From Caprella mutica (Eukaryota > Arthropoda > Malacostraca > Amphipoda > Caprellidae): 64,000 bases of DNA. The position numbers and the translations under genes are program-made. Below are positions 19,880 to 29,759 of this stretch, one piece after another (positions within the stretch are counted from its first letter, which is position 1; each line of letters opens with the position of its first letter). The stretch is taken from positions 90,078 to 154,077 of the forward strand of contig CANNZV010001636.1 of assembly GCA_947561585.1 (NCBI GenBank), read 5' to 3'. The notes under the pieces were generated by a model. The model searched no databases, was not told where the DNA came from, and saw only the letters and a program-made list of their open reading frames with translations.

Positions 19880-20225
19880 TTAATCTTCTATGGCCCTCCA
19901 TAACTTCCTCTCTCAATCTTCTATGGCCCCACCATAACTTTCGCTCTCTACCTTAATTCTATGGCCCCACCATAACTTTCGCTCTCTACCTTAATTCTAT
20001 GGCCCCACCATAACTTTATTTCTCAATCTTCCATGGGCCCATCATAATTTTCTCTCTCTACCTTCTATGGCCCCACCATAATTTTCTCTCTCCATCTTCT
20101 ATGGCCCCACCATAACTTTCTCTCTCATTCCTCATGGCCCTATCATAACTTCCTCTCTCCATCTTCTATGACCCCACCATAACTTCCTCTCTCAATCTTC
20201 TATGGCCCCACCATAATTTCCTTTC
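19880..20225 (-). repeat. GGCCATAGAAGA array, minus orientation
   Basis: About 10 degenerate copies of TCTATGGCCCCACCATAAC with a TTTCTCTCTCAATCT spacer. This is the reverse complement of the 34-bp unit at 40010 and 51285. Copies differ much more here, so this array is older. Confidence 0.9.
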
Positions 20226-20241
20226 TTGGGTTGTGTCACAG

Positions 20242-20540
20242 TTAATACGAAATACAATTCCATGTTCTTTTTCGACATGCCTTCAGTTTCCATGTGAATG
20301 CTTTTCTTCGATTATTTTTATATTGAATATTTAAGCCTTTTTTAGCAAGAGAAAGAAGCGAAGTTTGATGCGCTTTAATATTTTGCAGGAAATACTTACT
20401 AAGTAGTTTAAAATTGTAATAAAAAGTAACAGAAATTGTCATATTAATAATAAGAGTTAAATTATTACTAATATTAACGATGATGCTGAATTAAAAATTT
20501 GAAATGATATAAAAAAACTAATATGAGATCTAATAATAAT
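20242..20540. other. Unique stretch, nothing recognised
   Basis: A 66-codon minus-strand frame is present without splice context or similarity. No other signal seen. Confidence 0.25.
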
Positions 20541-20544
20541 ATCA

Positions 20545-20870
20545 TTAAATGTAAAAGAATATATTATTTGATGTACTAAATATTATTTGATGTATTATAT
20601 ATTATTTGATGCATTAAATATCATTTGATGCAATAAATATCATTTGATGCAATAAATATTATTTGATGCATTAAATATCATTTGATGCAATAAATATTAT
20701 TTGATGCATTAAATATCATTTGATGCAATAAATATTATTTGATGCATTAAATATCATTTGATGCAATAAATATTATTTGATGCATTAAATATCATTTGAT
20801 GCAATAAATATTATTTGATGTATAAAATACTATTTGATGTATTAAACATTGGTTTGATGTAATAAATATA
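20545..20870 (+). repeat. 19-bp minisatellite
   Basis: About 16 copies of ATTTGATGCATTAAATATC alternating with ATTTGATGCAATAAATATT, so the real period is a 38-bp dimer in the middle of the array. Confidence 0.9.
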
Positions 20871-21109
20871 ATCTAACTTATATCGAACTAATGACCATCT
20901 CTCTAATCATGTTAATTATTTTTAACCAACATGTTCCCCTATGAGAACATGTTACAGTCTATTATTTCCTAATAAAAACATGTTCTATTCATATTAATTT
21001 GCTAACATTGTCCTTATGATTAAAATACATCAGCTGTCGATTAATGAGTGGTAATAATTAGTTAATTTGCATTTCAAAGAAATAATTAAATAATGATTTT
21101 CTGTATTGT

Positions 21110-22075
21110 ACGGGCCTGATAGTACTACTAGGACAGAGATAGTACCTGATAGTACTATTAGGACAGAGATAGTACCTGGTAGTACTATTAGGACAGAGAT
21201 AGTACCTGGTAGTACTATTAGGACAGAGATAGTACCTGATAGTACTATTAGGACAGAGATAGTACCTGATAGTACTATTAGGACAGAGATAGTACCTGAT
21301 AGTACTATTAGGACAAACATAGTACCTGATAGTACTATTAGGACAAAGATAGTACCTGATAGTACTATTAGGACAGAGATAGTACCTGGTAGTACTATTA
21401 GGACAGAGATAGTACCTGGTAGTACTATTAGGACAGAGATAGTACCTGATAGTACTATTAGGACAGAGATAGTACCTGATAGTACTATTAGGACAGAGAT
21501 AGTACCTGATAGTACTATTAGGACAAACATAGTACCTGATAGTACTATTAGGACAAAGATAGTACCTGATAGTACTATTAGGACAGAGATAGTACCTGAT
21601 AGTACTATTAGGACAGAGATAGTACCTGATAGTACTATTAGGACAGAGATAGTACCTGATAGTACTATTAGGACAGAGATAGTACCTGATAGTACTATTA
21701 GGACAGAGATAGTACCTGATAGTACCTGATAGTACTATTAGGACAGAGATAGTACCTGATAGTACTATTAGGACAGAGATAGTACCTGATAGTACTATTA
21801 GGACAGAGATAGTACCTGATAGTACTATTAGGACAAACATAGTACCTGATAGTACTATTAGGACAGAGATAGTACCTGATAGTACTATTAGGACAGAGAT
21901 AGTACCTGATAGTACTATTAGGACAGAGATAGTACCTGATAGTACTATTAGGACAGAGATAGTACCTGATAGTACTATTAGGACAGAGATAGTACCTGAT
22001 AGTACTATTAGGACAGAGATAGTACCTGATAGTACTATTAGGACAGAGATAGTACCTGATAGTACTACTAGGTTA
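21110..22075 (+). repeat. 30-bp minisatellite
   Basis: About 32 copies of a unit with AGTACTATTAGGACAGAGAT and AGTACCTGAT. AGTACctgatAGTACT can form a short hairpin. A block of nine units with GGACAAACAT and GGACAAAGAT is duplicated, showing block-wise growth. Frames are open on both strands only because the unit is ten codons. Confidence 0.95.
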
Positions 22076-22258
22076 TCGATGCCCCCGTTGCAAGATATGA
22101 ATTATTTATCGGAAACGGATGCCATTTTCCGCCTTCATTGTCCTATTTTGTGATCCAAATAATCATTTATCATAAATAAAGGCATTTCTTATTGAATTAT
22201 TCATATATAATAAAAGTCATTTGTTTGATGTGTTATATTTTGGACTTCTCTTCAGGTA

Positions 22259-22457
22259 GGGTAAGTTACATGTTATCGGACGGTTTCAGATTTACGATTC
22301 GAAAATTGTATAATTATTGTTATTTAACGTTTAATTGGTATCCATGATACCTGCATGTATCATGGATACCAATTAAAATAAAAGATTAGTTACATATTAT
22401 GCAATTTTTCTTACATGATCGAAAATGTGGAACTGGCCAATAACTCGTAACTTACCC
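22259..22457. mobile_element. Family A MITE, nearly complete
   Basis: TA, then GGGTAAGTTACATGTTATCG at the left. The centre is the palindrome GGTATCCATGATACC / GGTATCATGGATACC. The right end is AATAACTCGTAACTTACCC. The whole element can fold into one long hairpin. Confidence 0.9.
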
Positions 22458-22624
22458 CAGTGATAGAAACACGTTAAAAGCTACTTTAATTCTTGTTCCA
22501 TTTATAACATCATTCCTGTTTCATTCCTGCTTCATTCCTGACATTTTTTATTCATTTGACAGTGTGAGTTAAAGAGATCATTATATATTTATTCCGCCTA
22601 AGATTGCCCCATAAATTAAACTCT

Positions 22625-23985
22625 GGTGCAGTCATGTACAGTCAGACTGTAGGTGACTGTACAGGCAATGGTACAGTCACTCTCAGTTTGACTGTAGGTG
22701 ACTGTACAGGCAATGGTACAGTCACTCTCAGTTTGACTGTAGGTGACTGTACATGCAATGGTACAGTCACTCTCAGTCTGACTGTAGGTGACTGTACAGG
22801 CAATAGTCTAGTCACTCTCAGTAGAATGTAGGTGACTGTACAGGCAATGGTACAGTCACTCTCAGTAGAATGTAGGTGACTGTACAGGCAATGGTACAGT
22901 CACTCTCAGTAGAATGTAGGTGACTGTACAGGCAATGGTACAGTCACTCTCAGTCTGACTGTAGGTGACTGTACAGGCAATGGTACAGTCACTCTCAGTC
23001 AGACTGTAGGTGACTGTACAGGCAATGGTACAGTCACTCTCAGTCTGACTGTAGGTGACTGTACAGGCAATGGTACAGTCACTCTCAGTCAGACTGTAGG
23101 TGACTGTACAGGCAATGGTACAGTCACTCTCAGTCAGACTGTAGGTGACTGTACAGGCAATGGTACAGTCACTCTCAGTCTGACTGTAGGTGACTGTACA
23201 GGCAATGGTACAGTCACTCTCAGTCTGACTGTAGGTGACTGTACAGGCAATGGTACAGTCACTCTCAGTCAGACTGTAGGTGACTGTACAGGCAATGGTA
23301 CAGTCACTCTCAGTCAGACTGTAGGTGACTGTACAGGCAATGGTACAGTCACTCTCAGTCTGACTGTAGGTGACTGTACAGGCAATGGTACAGTCACTCT
23401 CAGTCAGACTGTAGGTGACTGTACAGGCAATGGTACAGTCACTCTCAGTCAGACTGTAGGTGACTGTACAGGCAATGGTACAGTCACTCTCAGTCTGACT
23501 GTAGGTGACTGTACAGGCAATGGTACAGTCACTCTCAGTAGAATGTAGGTGACTGTACATGCAATGGTACAGTCACTCTCAATCAGACTGTAGGTGACTG
23601 TACAGGCAATGGTACAGTCACTCTCAGCCTGACTATAGGTGACTGTACAGGCCATGGTACAGTCACTCTCAGCCTGACTATAGGTGACTGTACAGGCAAT
23701 GGTACAGTCACTCTCAGCCTGACTATAGGTGACTGTACAGGCCATGGTACAGTCACTCTCAGCCCGACTATAGGTGACTGTACAGGCAATGGTACAGTCA
23801 CTCTCAGCCTGACTATAGGTGACTGTACAGGCCATGGTACAGTCACCTACAGTCTGACTGCAGATGACTGTAGGTGACCTTACAGGCAATGGTACAGTCA
23901 CCTACAGTCTGACTGAAGATGACTGTGCAGGCCATGGTACAGTCACCTACAGTCAGACTGCAGATGACTGTAGGTGACTGTACAG
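22625..23985 (+). repeat. 45-bp hairpin-forming minisatellite
   Basis: About 30 copies. Each has GTGACTGTAC, loop AGGCAATG, then GTACAGTCAC: perfect 10-base arms around an 8-base loop. Linkers are TCTCAGTCTGACTGTAG and variants. Right-hand copies carry GGCCATGGTAC, which breaks the loop but keeps the arms. Confidence 0.95.
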
Positions 23986-24084
23986 GCAATATCAATTCTC
24001 GAAATGTTAAAACACAAAAAAAAAACGGAAGGGCAATAAGACTCAATTTACCCGGAAAAAAAGATTGAATTTTACCCAAGAAAT

Positions 24085-24262
24085 GATTGGTATTGGATAC
24101 AATTTTGTGGATGGGGATACAGTTAAAGTAGATAAATGTATTACATTTTTTTGTGGATGGGGATACAGTTAAAGTGGATAAATGTATTACATTATTTGGT
24201 GGATGGGGATACAGTTAAAGTGGTTAAATGTATTACATTATTTGGTGGATGGGGATACATTG
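24085..24262 (+). repeat. 46-bp tandem repeat, about 3.5 copies
   Basis: The unit contains GGTGGATGGGGATACAGTTA and AAGTGGATAAATGTATTAC. Short young array between two large ones. Confidence 0.85.
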
Positions 24263-24314
24263 TTATTGTGTAATCTTCTGCATTAATGAGAAGTGTAACA
24301 AACTGATGGTAAGT

Positions 24315-25755
24315 GACTTTCTCTGTAACCCATTAGTCTCTCTTGTAACCCATTACTCTCTTTTGTAACCCATTACTCTCTCTTGTAACCCATTACTCTC
24401 TCTTGTAACCCATTAATCTCTCTTGTAACCCATTACTCTCTCTTGTAACCCATTACTCTCTCTTGTAACCCATTAATCTCTCTTGTAACCCATTACTCTC
24501 TCTTGTAACCCATTACTCTCTCCTGTAACCCATTACTCTCTCTTTTAACCCATTACTCTCTCTTGTAACCCATTAATCTCTCTTGTAACCCATTACTCTC
24601 TTTTGTAACCCATTACTCTCTCTTGTAACCCATTACTCTCTCATGTAACCCATTACTCTCTCTTGTAACCCATTAATCTCTCTTGTAACCCATTACTCTC
24701 TCTTGTAACCCATTACTCTCTCATGTAACCCATTACTCTCTCTTTTAACCCATTACTCTCTCTTGTAACCCATTACTCTCTCTTGTAACCCATTACTCTC
24801 TTTTGTAACCCATTACTCTCTCTTGTAACCCATTACTCTCTCTTGTAACCCATTACTCTCTCCTGTAACCCATTACTCTCTCTTGTAACCCATTACTCTC
24901 TCATGTAACCCATTACTCTCTCTTTTAACCCATTACTCTCTCTTGTAACCCATTACTCTCTCTTGTAACCCATTACTCTCTTTTGTAACCCATTACTCTC
25001 TCTTGTAACCCATTACTCTCTCTTGTAACCCATTACTCTCTCCTGTAACCCATTAATCTCTCTTGTAACCCATTACTCTCTTTTGTAACCCATTACTCTC
25101 TCTTGTAACCCATTACTCTCTCATGTAACCCATTACTCTCTCTTGTAACCCATTAATCTCTCTTGTAACCCATTACTCTCTCTTGTAACCCATTACTCTC
25201 TCATGTAACCCATTACTCTCTCTTTTAACCCATTACTCTCTCTTGTAACCCATTACTCTCTCTTGTAACCCATTACTCTCTCTTGTAACCCATTACTCTC
25301 TTTTGTAACCCATTACTCTCTCTTGTAACCCATTACTCTCTCCTGTAACCCATTACTCTCTCTTGTAACCCATTACTCTCTCTTGTAACCCATTAATCTC
25401 TCTTGTAACCCATTACTCTCTCTTGTAACCCATTACTCTCTCATGTAACCCATTACTCTCTCTTTTAACCCATTACTCTCTCTTGTAACCCATTACTCTC
25501 TCTTGTAACCCATTACTCTCTCTTGTAACCCATTACTCTCTCTTGTAACCCATTACTCTCTCTTGTAACCCATTACTCTCTCTTGTAACCCATTACTCTC
25601 TCATGTAACCCATTACTCTCTCTTGTAACCCATTACTCTCTCTTGTAACCCATTACTCTCTCTTGTAACTCATTACTCTCTCTTGTAACCCATTACTCTC
25701 TCTTGTAACCCATTACTCTCTCTTGTAACCCATTACTCTCTCTTGTAACTCTATA
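24315..25755 (+). repeat. 20-bp minisatellite, about 71 copies
   Basis: The unit TCTTGTAACCCATTACTCTC keeps an exact 20-base period across the array. Variants (TCATGTAACC, TCTTTTAACC, CATTAATCTC) recur in the same order, showing higher-order blocks. Confidence 0.97.
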
Positions 25756-25844
25756 TCCCTTCTGTTCAGCAAATCTCACTTTCTCTTTTGTTCGACTGTC
25801 ATGTTCACTTAAGACAACCAAAATAACACTCAGAATCGGTTTCG

Positions 25845-25895
25845 TGTAAGTTTCAAGTTATCGGACAGTTCAACATTTTCGATCATGTAAGAAAA
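25845..25895. mobile_element. Family A MITE, left arm only
   Basis: GTAAGTTTCAAGTTATCGGA then CAACATTTTCGATCATG, followed abruptly by TACAGGGTGTATAC, which may be the end of a mariner element that replaced the rest. Confidence 0.6.
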
Positions 25896-25999
25896 TATAC
25901 AGGGTGTATACTTATAGTGTTCTACATTCTATACTTCACTTTCAGAATATTCATTAGATTTATATTTGCTTGGTTTTAAAATAGTTTCTAGACTTATAT

Positions 26000-26233
26000 T
26001 TCCATATTCACGGTGGAGTAGACACTCACAGTTGTCGTTACTGGTGCACTGGTAACCCTCACTGGACACTGGAGAGGCCACTTCTTTCACCTCGAACAAC
26101 CCTGTGGGGAACCATATTGGATGGGGGAATTTTCGGCCCAGTTTTCATTGAAACAAATGTTAATGGTGATAATTATCTTGATTTACTCCAATCTGACTTT
26201 TGGCTTGATATTTCGATTTTACTAGATTCATAA
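26000..26233 (+). pseudogene. Mariner-type transposase relic
   Basis: An open frame of 77 codons reads FHIHGGVDTHSCRYWCTGNP, then HWTLERPLLSP, WGTILDGGIFGPVFIETNV and NGDNYLDLLQSDFW. This is the block between the first and second catalytic Asp of mariner-type transposases (VWCGI..IGP.FF...V.G..YL..L). Neither catalytic Asp lies in the piece. TACAGGGTG at 25897 may be the left terminus. Confidence 0.75.
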
Positions 26234-26324
26234 AAATTGGTTTTTAGACAAAATGGTACCCAGATCATTGGTCAAGAACTGTCGGACAGTGACTGAATGG
26301 AAAGTTTCAAAGCATGTGGATTGG

Positions 26325-27370
26325 CAGAGGTTTAACTGAGTACAGCAGACTCTTAATTACTCCTTCCTTTATCACTCTAATTAATTGTAATGTTAACAGA
26401 CATTTAACTGAGTACACCAGACTCTTAATTACTCCTTCCTTTCCCAAGCAACACAAGTTAATGGGGCCTATGTGGGCACTAGGTTGACAAATCGTATTGG
26501 TACTGTGTGATTATTTGCAAAATGGGCCAACATGGTGACAGTATGGGCTGCTTTGTTGAAACAATATTGGCCCAAGATGTTGCCGATGTGTTAATCAAGT
26601 TTCAGTCATACGCTATATAGTAATCAGGTTGGGCCAATATGACAATTCAATGGGATGGATTAGCCACATTGAACCAACCCTCTCCCAAGGTAACATTCAG
26701 TGAGAATGGAAAACCACATTATCCCCATGTAATTTCTAGACTACTTTTCTGTCTGCCATCTCTTGCCCATCTAACCATCTAGTGCCCATGTTGGCACAAT
26801 GTGCCATGGTTGCTTGGGTTATCACTCTAATTAATTGTAATGTTAACAGACATTTAACTGAGTACACCAGACTCTTAATTACTCCTTCCTTTATCACTCT
26901 AATTAATTGTAATGTTAACAGACATTTAACTGAGTACACCAGACTCTTAATTACTCCTTCCTTTATCACTCTAATTAATTGTAATGTTAACAGACATTTA
27001 ACTGAGTACACCAGACTCTTAATTACTCCTTCCTTTATCACTCTAATCAATTGTACTGTTAACAGACATTTAACTGAGTACACCAGACTCTTAATTACTC
27101 CTTCCTTCATCACTCTAATTAATTGTACTGTTAACAGACATTTAACTGAGTACACCAGACTCTTAATTACTCCTTCCTTTATCACTCTAATTAATTGTAA
27201 TGTTAACAGACATTTAACTGAGTACACCAGACTCTTAATTACTCCTTCCTTTATCACTCTAATTAATTGTAATGTTAGCAGACATTTAACTGAGTACACC
27301 AGACTCTTAATTACTCCTTCCTTTATCACTCTAATTAATTGTAATGTTAGTTTAATAGCTTTTTGTCGTC
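26325..27370 (+). repeat. 72-bp minisatellite split by an insertion
   Basis: About nine copies of a unit containing TTATCACTCTAATTAATTG, AACAGACATTTAACTGAGTA and CACCAGACTCTTAATTACTC. The second copy is interrupted by the element at 26443-26818. The unit is 24 codons, so long frames are open on both strands. Confidence 0.95.
26443..26818. mobile_element. 376-bp TIR element inside the 72-bp array
   Basis: It starts CCCAAGCAACACAAG and ends CCATGGTTGCTTGGG. The arms share CCCAAGCAAC and, further in, GGGCACTAG. It cuts the unit between CTTCCTTT and TTATCACTC, leaving a 2-bp TT duplication at most. No ORF. The class is uncertain because the duplication is so short. Confidence 0.85.
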
Positions 27371-27379
27371 TTCAAGGCA

Positions 27380-28890
27380 ATTAGTTCGTATCTTCAGCAG
27401 CAAATTTGTATGGAGGTAAAACATGGAGAGGATATTTGGTAGGGATATTTCTAGACAGTAGCTTATTGATGTTGTTGTATGCATGTAATATTATAATTAT
27501 AATATCATAAAAAAGTATACTTAATATACAGTAATAATATACTTAATATATAATATATCAAGTAAGCCATGATGTGCACTATAGTATGCTAGTGTATTTT
27601 CCCTAAATAGTGTTTACTTTGGTGTAACTTAAGTGTCTTTGATTTGTTTTTACAATTGAATAAAGATAATAAAATTATAATATCATATCAATATATTCTC
27701 GCACGTAACATGGTTATAGTCTTCTTGTTAAAATCTATCCTAATAAGTCCCGTCGTATATTCATTTATTTGGTGTCCGCTTATTAGGAATGATAGGAGAA
27801 AAATACTAAAGCCACTTAATGCAACCAAACTTATAATTAAATACCTTTGCAGATCCATGAATTATTTTCCAAACTATCAATCTCAATCGTATACCGAAAA
27901 TAAATCTTATTTCTTCTTTATTTTCTTTAATTTCATTGCCGAAGATTCTCTTCTACAAACGTAATTAGTCCAAAAGTCCACGGAATTGAAACTCAGACTT
28001 CGCTAGAATCTAATTCCGACTTTTTCTTGCTGTTCAAAATGACAGAAAGAAAGAACGGATAACTCATTGTAGCAAGATAATTGATTGCTAGGTATTCCTT
28101 CAGTCTCTAATTTGTTACAGAATAAACAGAGGCAACATGTTAATTAATTAGGTAATTTGTATACAGTCACTTTGTCAACCAGTTTTAATTTGAAACAAAA
28201 AAGAGGAACTTGCGTTTAAACGATAAAATTGTAGAAGAATTTTTAATTGATTTAATGGAAAATAACGTCTTAAAAAATTGTAGAAAATGTCATCCAAAAT
28301 AGTTACCTAATATTCTAAACGTTAGTCGTTTAGTTAGTCTATAATATTCTAACTAATTACCCATTAGTTATGTAAATAATCCTTTCGTCTTGGCAGATGT
28401 TAATTATCACCCATTAGTCAAAGAAAATAAGAAGATGTAACAAGAATAATAATAAAGTCAGAAAATTATAATCAGCAGCCTTTCATGTATCCATAATTAT
28501 GAAAATTGTTCAATACCACATATTTTTCTATAATATTGTTTCTGGCGGCTACTGTGACCAGTCATTTAGATTGACCGGAATTTATTTATTAATTTATTTT
28601 TTTAATGGAAAAATATCATATTAGAAAAATCTTCATTCTAAATAACTTAATTTAAAATATATATCGTGTGAGTATCTTAATATGATCTTCGACGAATAAA
28701 TTTAATTAATATTACGTGTATTAAATTGTAGGCCGAGCTTAATCTTTATCTTAATCAATCTTATTTGCAGATTGCTTTTGCAATCTATTAAATAAATATT
28801 AACTTAAAAGCCAATACATTATAATAAATATTCCACAAATACATTCAACTCTCCAAATTATTTTTCCTCCCAACAAACATGTCCTCTTCA
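27380..28890. other. Intergenic or intronic stretch, nothing recognised
   Basis: AT-rich unique sequence. The frame at 27644-27964 has no similarity I recognise and low-complexity composition. A pyrimidine-rich tract near 28858 may belong to the acceptor of the next ORF. Confidence 0.3.
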
Positions 28891-28897
28891 TTTGAAG

Positions 28898-29422
28898 AAG
28901 GTGAATCTGGACTCCAATTGCTCAGATCCGTCAATAGATCATCAGCATCTCATTCAGAAGCACCAAGAACACCAAAAAGCTCTATTAGAGCAGCACAAGA
29001 CCAAGAAAGCCATCTTGCCTCCGACTCATTATCCCACTTTCCACAGACGGTCTTCGTCTCATCGAATTTATGGAGATACACTCACCAAATCAACAGTTAA
29101 AAGTGCCGAGTCTTCTGACGATTTGGCAGCAAATCATTTCGAATTGTCTCGGACTAAGTTTAAATCAAGCAGTCAGTTGAGCTCTGGGATTCAGTCGCAT
29201 TTTTCGAATTTACAGTCGAAGAATGGGTCTCTCCGACATTTGGACTCCGACTCAACCTTTGGCCAATCTTCGGAAGGACTTCGGGGCAGTAAATTGAATT
29301 TAGGAGCAACAGATTCTACTTTGCGGGACAGAATTAAACATCTTTCAGCCTCTCCATCTTCCGAAGAGACCAAAAAAGAATTAATAAATAGAAGATCTTC
29401 CAGGGAAAGACTTAATAAATAG
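28898..29422 (+). CDS. Serine-rich exon-like ORF, unassigned
   Basis: About 174 codons, no Met, preceded by a pyrimidine tract (TTATTTTTCCTCCC) and TTTGAAG acceptor-like sites at 28897 and 28900, so it reads as an internal or terminal exon. It contains DSNCSDPSIDHQHLIQKHQE, HRRSSSHRIYGDTLTKST and RDRIKHLSASPSSEETKKEL. Composition (Ser, Lys, His, Gln) suggests a disordered, phosphorylatable region such as a cytosolic tail. The balanced composition and lack of repeats across most of its length argue for real coding. It ends in TAG inside the first unit of a 31-bp minisatellite. I do not recognise the family. Confidence 0.5.
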   Translation, partial: KVNLDSNCSDPSIDHQHLIQKHQEHQKALLEQHKTKKAILPPTHYPTFHRRSSSHRIYGDTLTKSTVKSAESSDDLAANHFELSRTKFKSSSQLSSGIQSHFSNLQSKNGSLRHLDSDSTFGQSSEGLRGSKLNLGATDSTLRDRIKHLSASPSSEETKKELINRRSSRERLNK

Positions 29423-29750
29423 AAGATCTTCGAAGGTAAGACTTAATAAATAGAAGATCTTCGAAGGTAAGACTTAATAAATAGAAGATTTTCGAGGGAA
29501 AGACTTAAGAAATAGAAGATCTTCCAGGGCAAGACTTAATAAATAGAAGATCTTCCAGGGAAAGACTTAATAAATAGAAGATCTTCGAGGGCAAGACTTA
29601 ATTAATAGAAGATCTTCGAGGGCAAGACTTAATAAATAGAAGATCTTCGAAGGTAAGACTTAATAAATAGAAGATCTTCCAGGGCAAGACTTAATAAATA
29701 GAAGATCTTCCAGGGAAAGACTTAATAAATAGTAGATCTTCCAGATAAAG
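29388..29750 (+). repeat. 31-bp minisatellite over the ORF end
   Basis: About 11 copies of a unit with AATAGAAGATCTTC and GAAGGTAAGACTTAATAA. Several copies (29434, 29465 and 29651 area) contain AAGGTAAGA, a good donor; others read AGGGAAAGA or AGGGCAAGA and lack GT. The unit is not a multiple of three, so frames shift from copy to copy. Confidence 0.93.
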
Positions 29751-29759
29751 TCTTTCTAA

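Noticed and set aside
21030..21840. ORFs of 166 to 260 codons on both strands
   Set aside because: By-products of the 30-bp array; composition is that of the repeat only.
22862..24079. Minus-strand ORFs with ESDCTIACTVTYSQT repeats
   Set aside because: The 45-bp hairpin array read in a stop-free frame. Cysteine regularity is due to the unit, not to a domain.
24315..25755. TAACCC repeats resembling a telomere
   Set aside because: The unit is 20 bp (TCTTGTAACCCATTACTCTC), not TTAGG or TTAGGG, and it is internal with unique flanks.
21110..25755. Regular repeats considered as a CRISPR array
   Set aside because: There are no unique spacers, units abut each other, and the genome is clearly a eukaryotic one with introns.
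26736..27384. ORFs of 197 and 200 codons
   Set aside because: Open frames of the 72-bp array on both strands plus the end of the inserted element.
28879..29100. ATG-started frame of 73 codons overlapping the serine-rich ORF
   Set aside because: It has a start codon, but the overlapping 174-codon frame is longer and better balanced in composition; both cannot be the main product. Kept only as an alternative.
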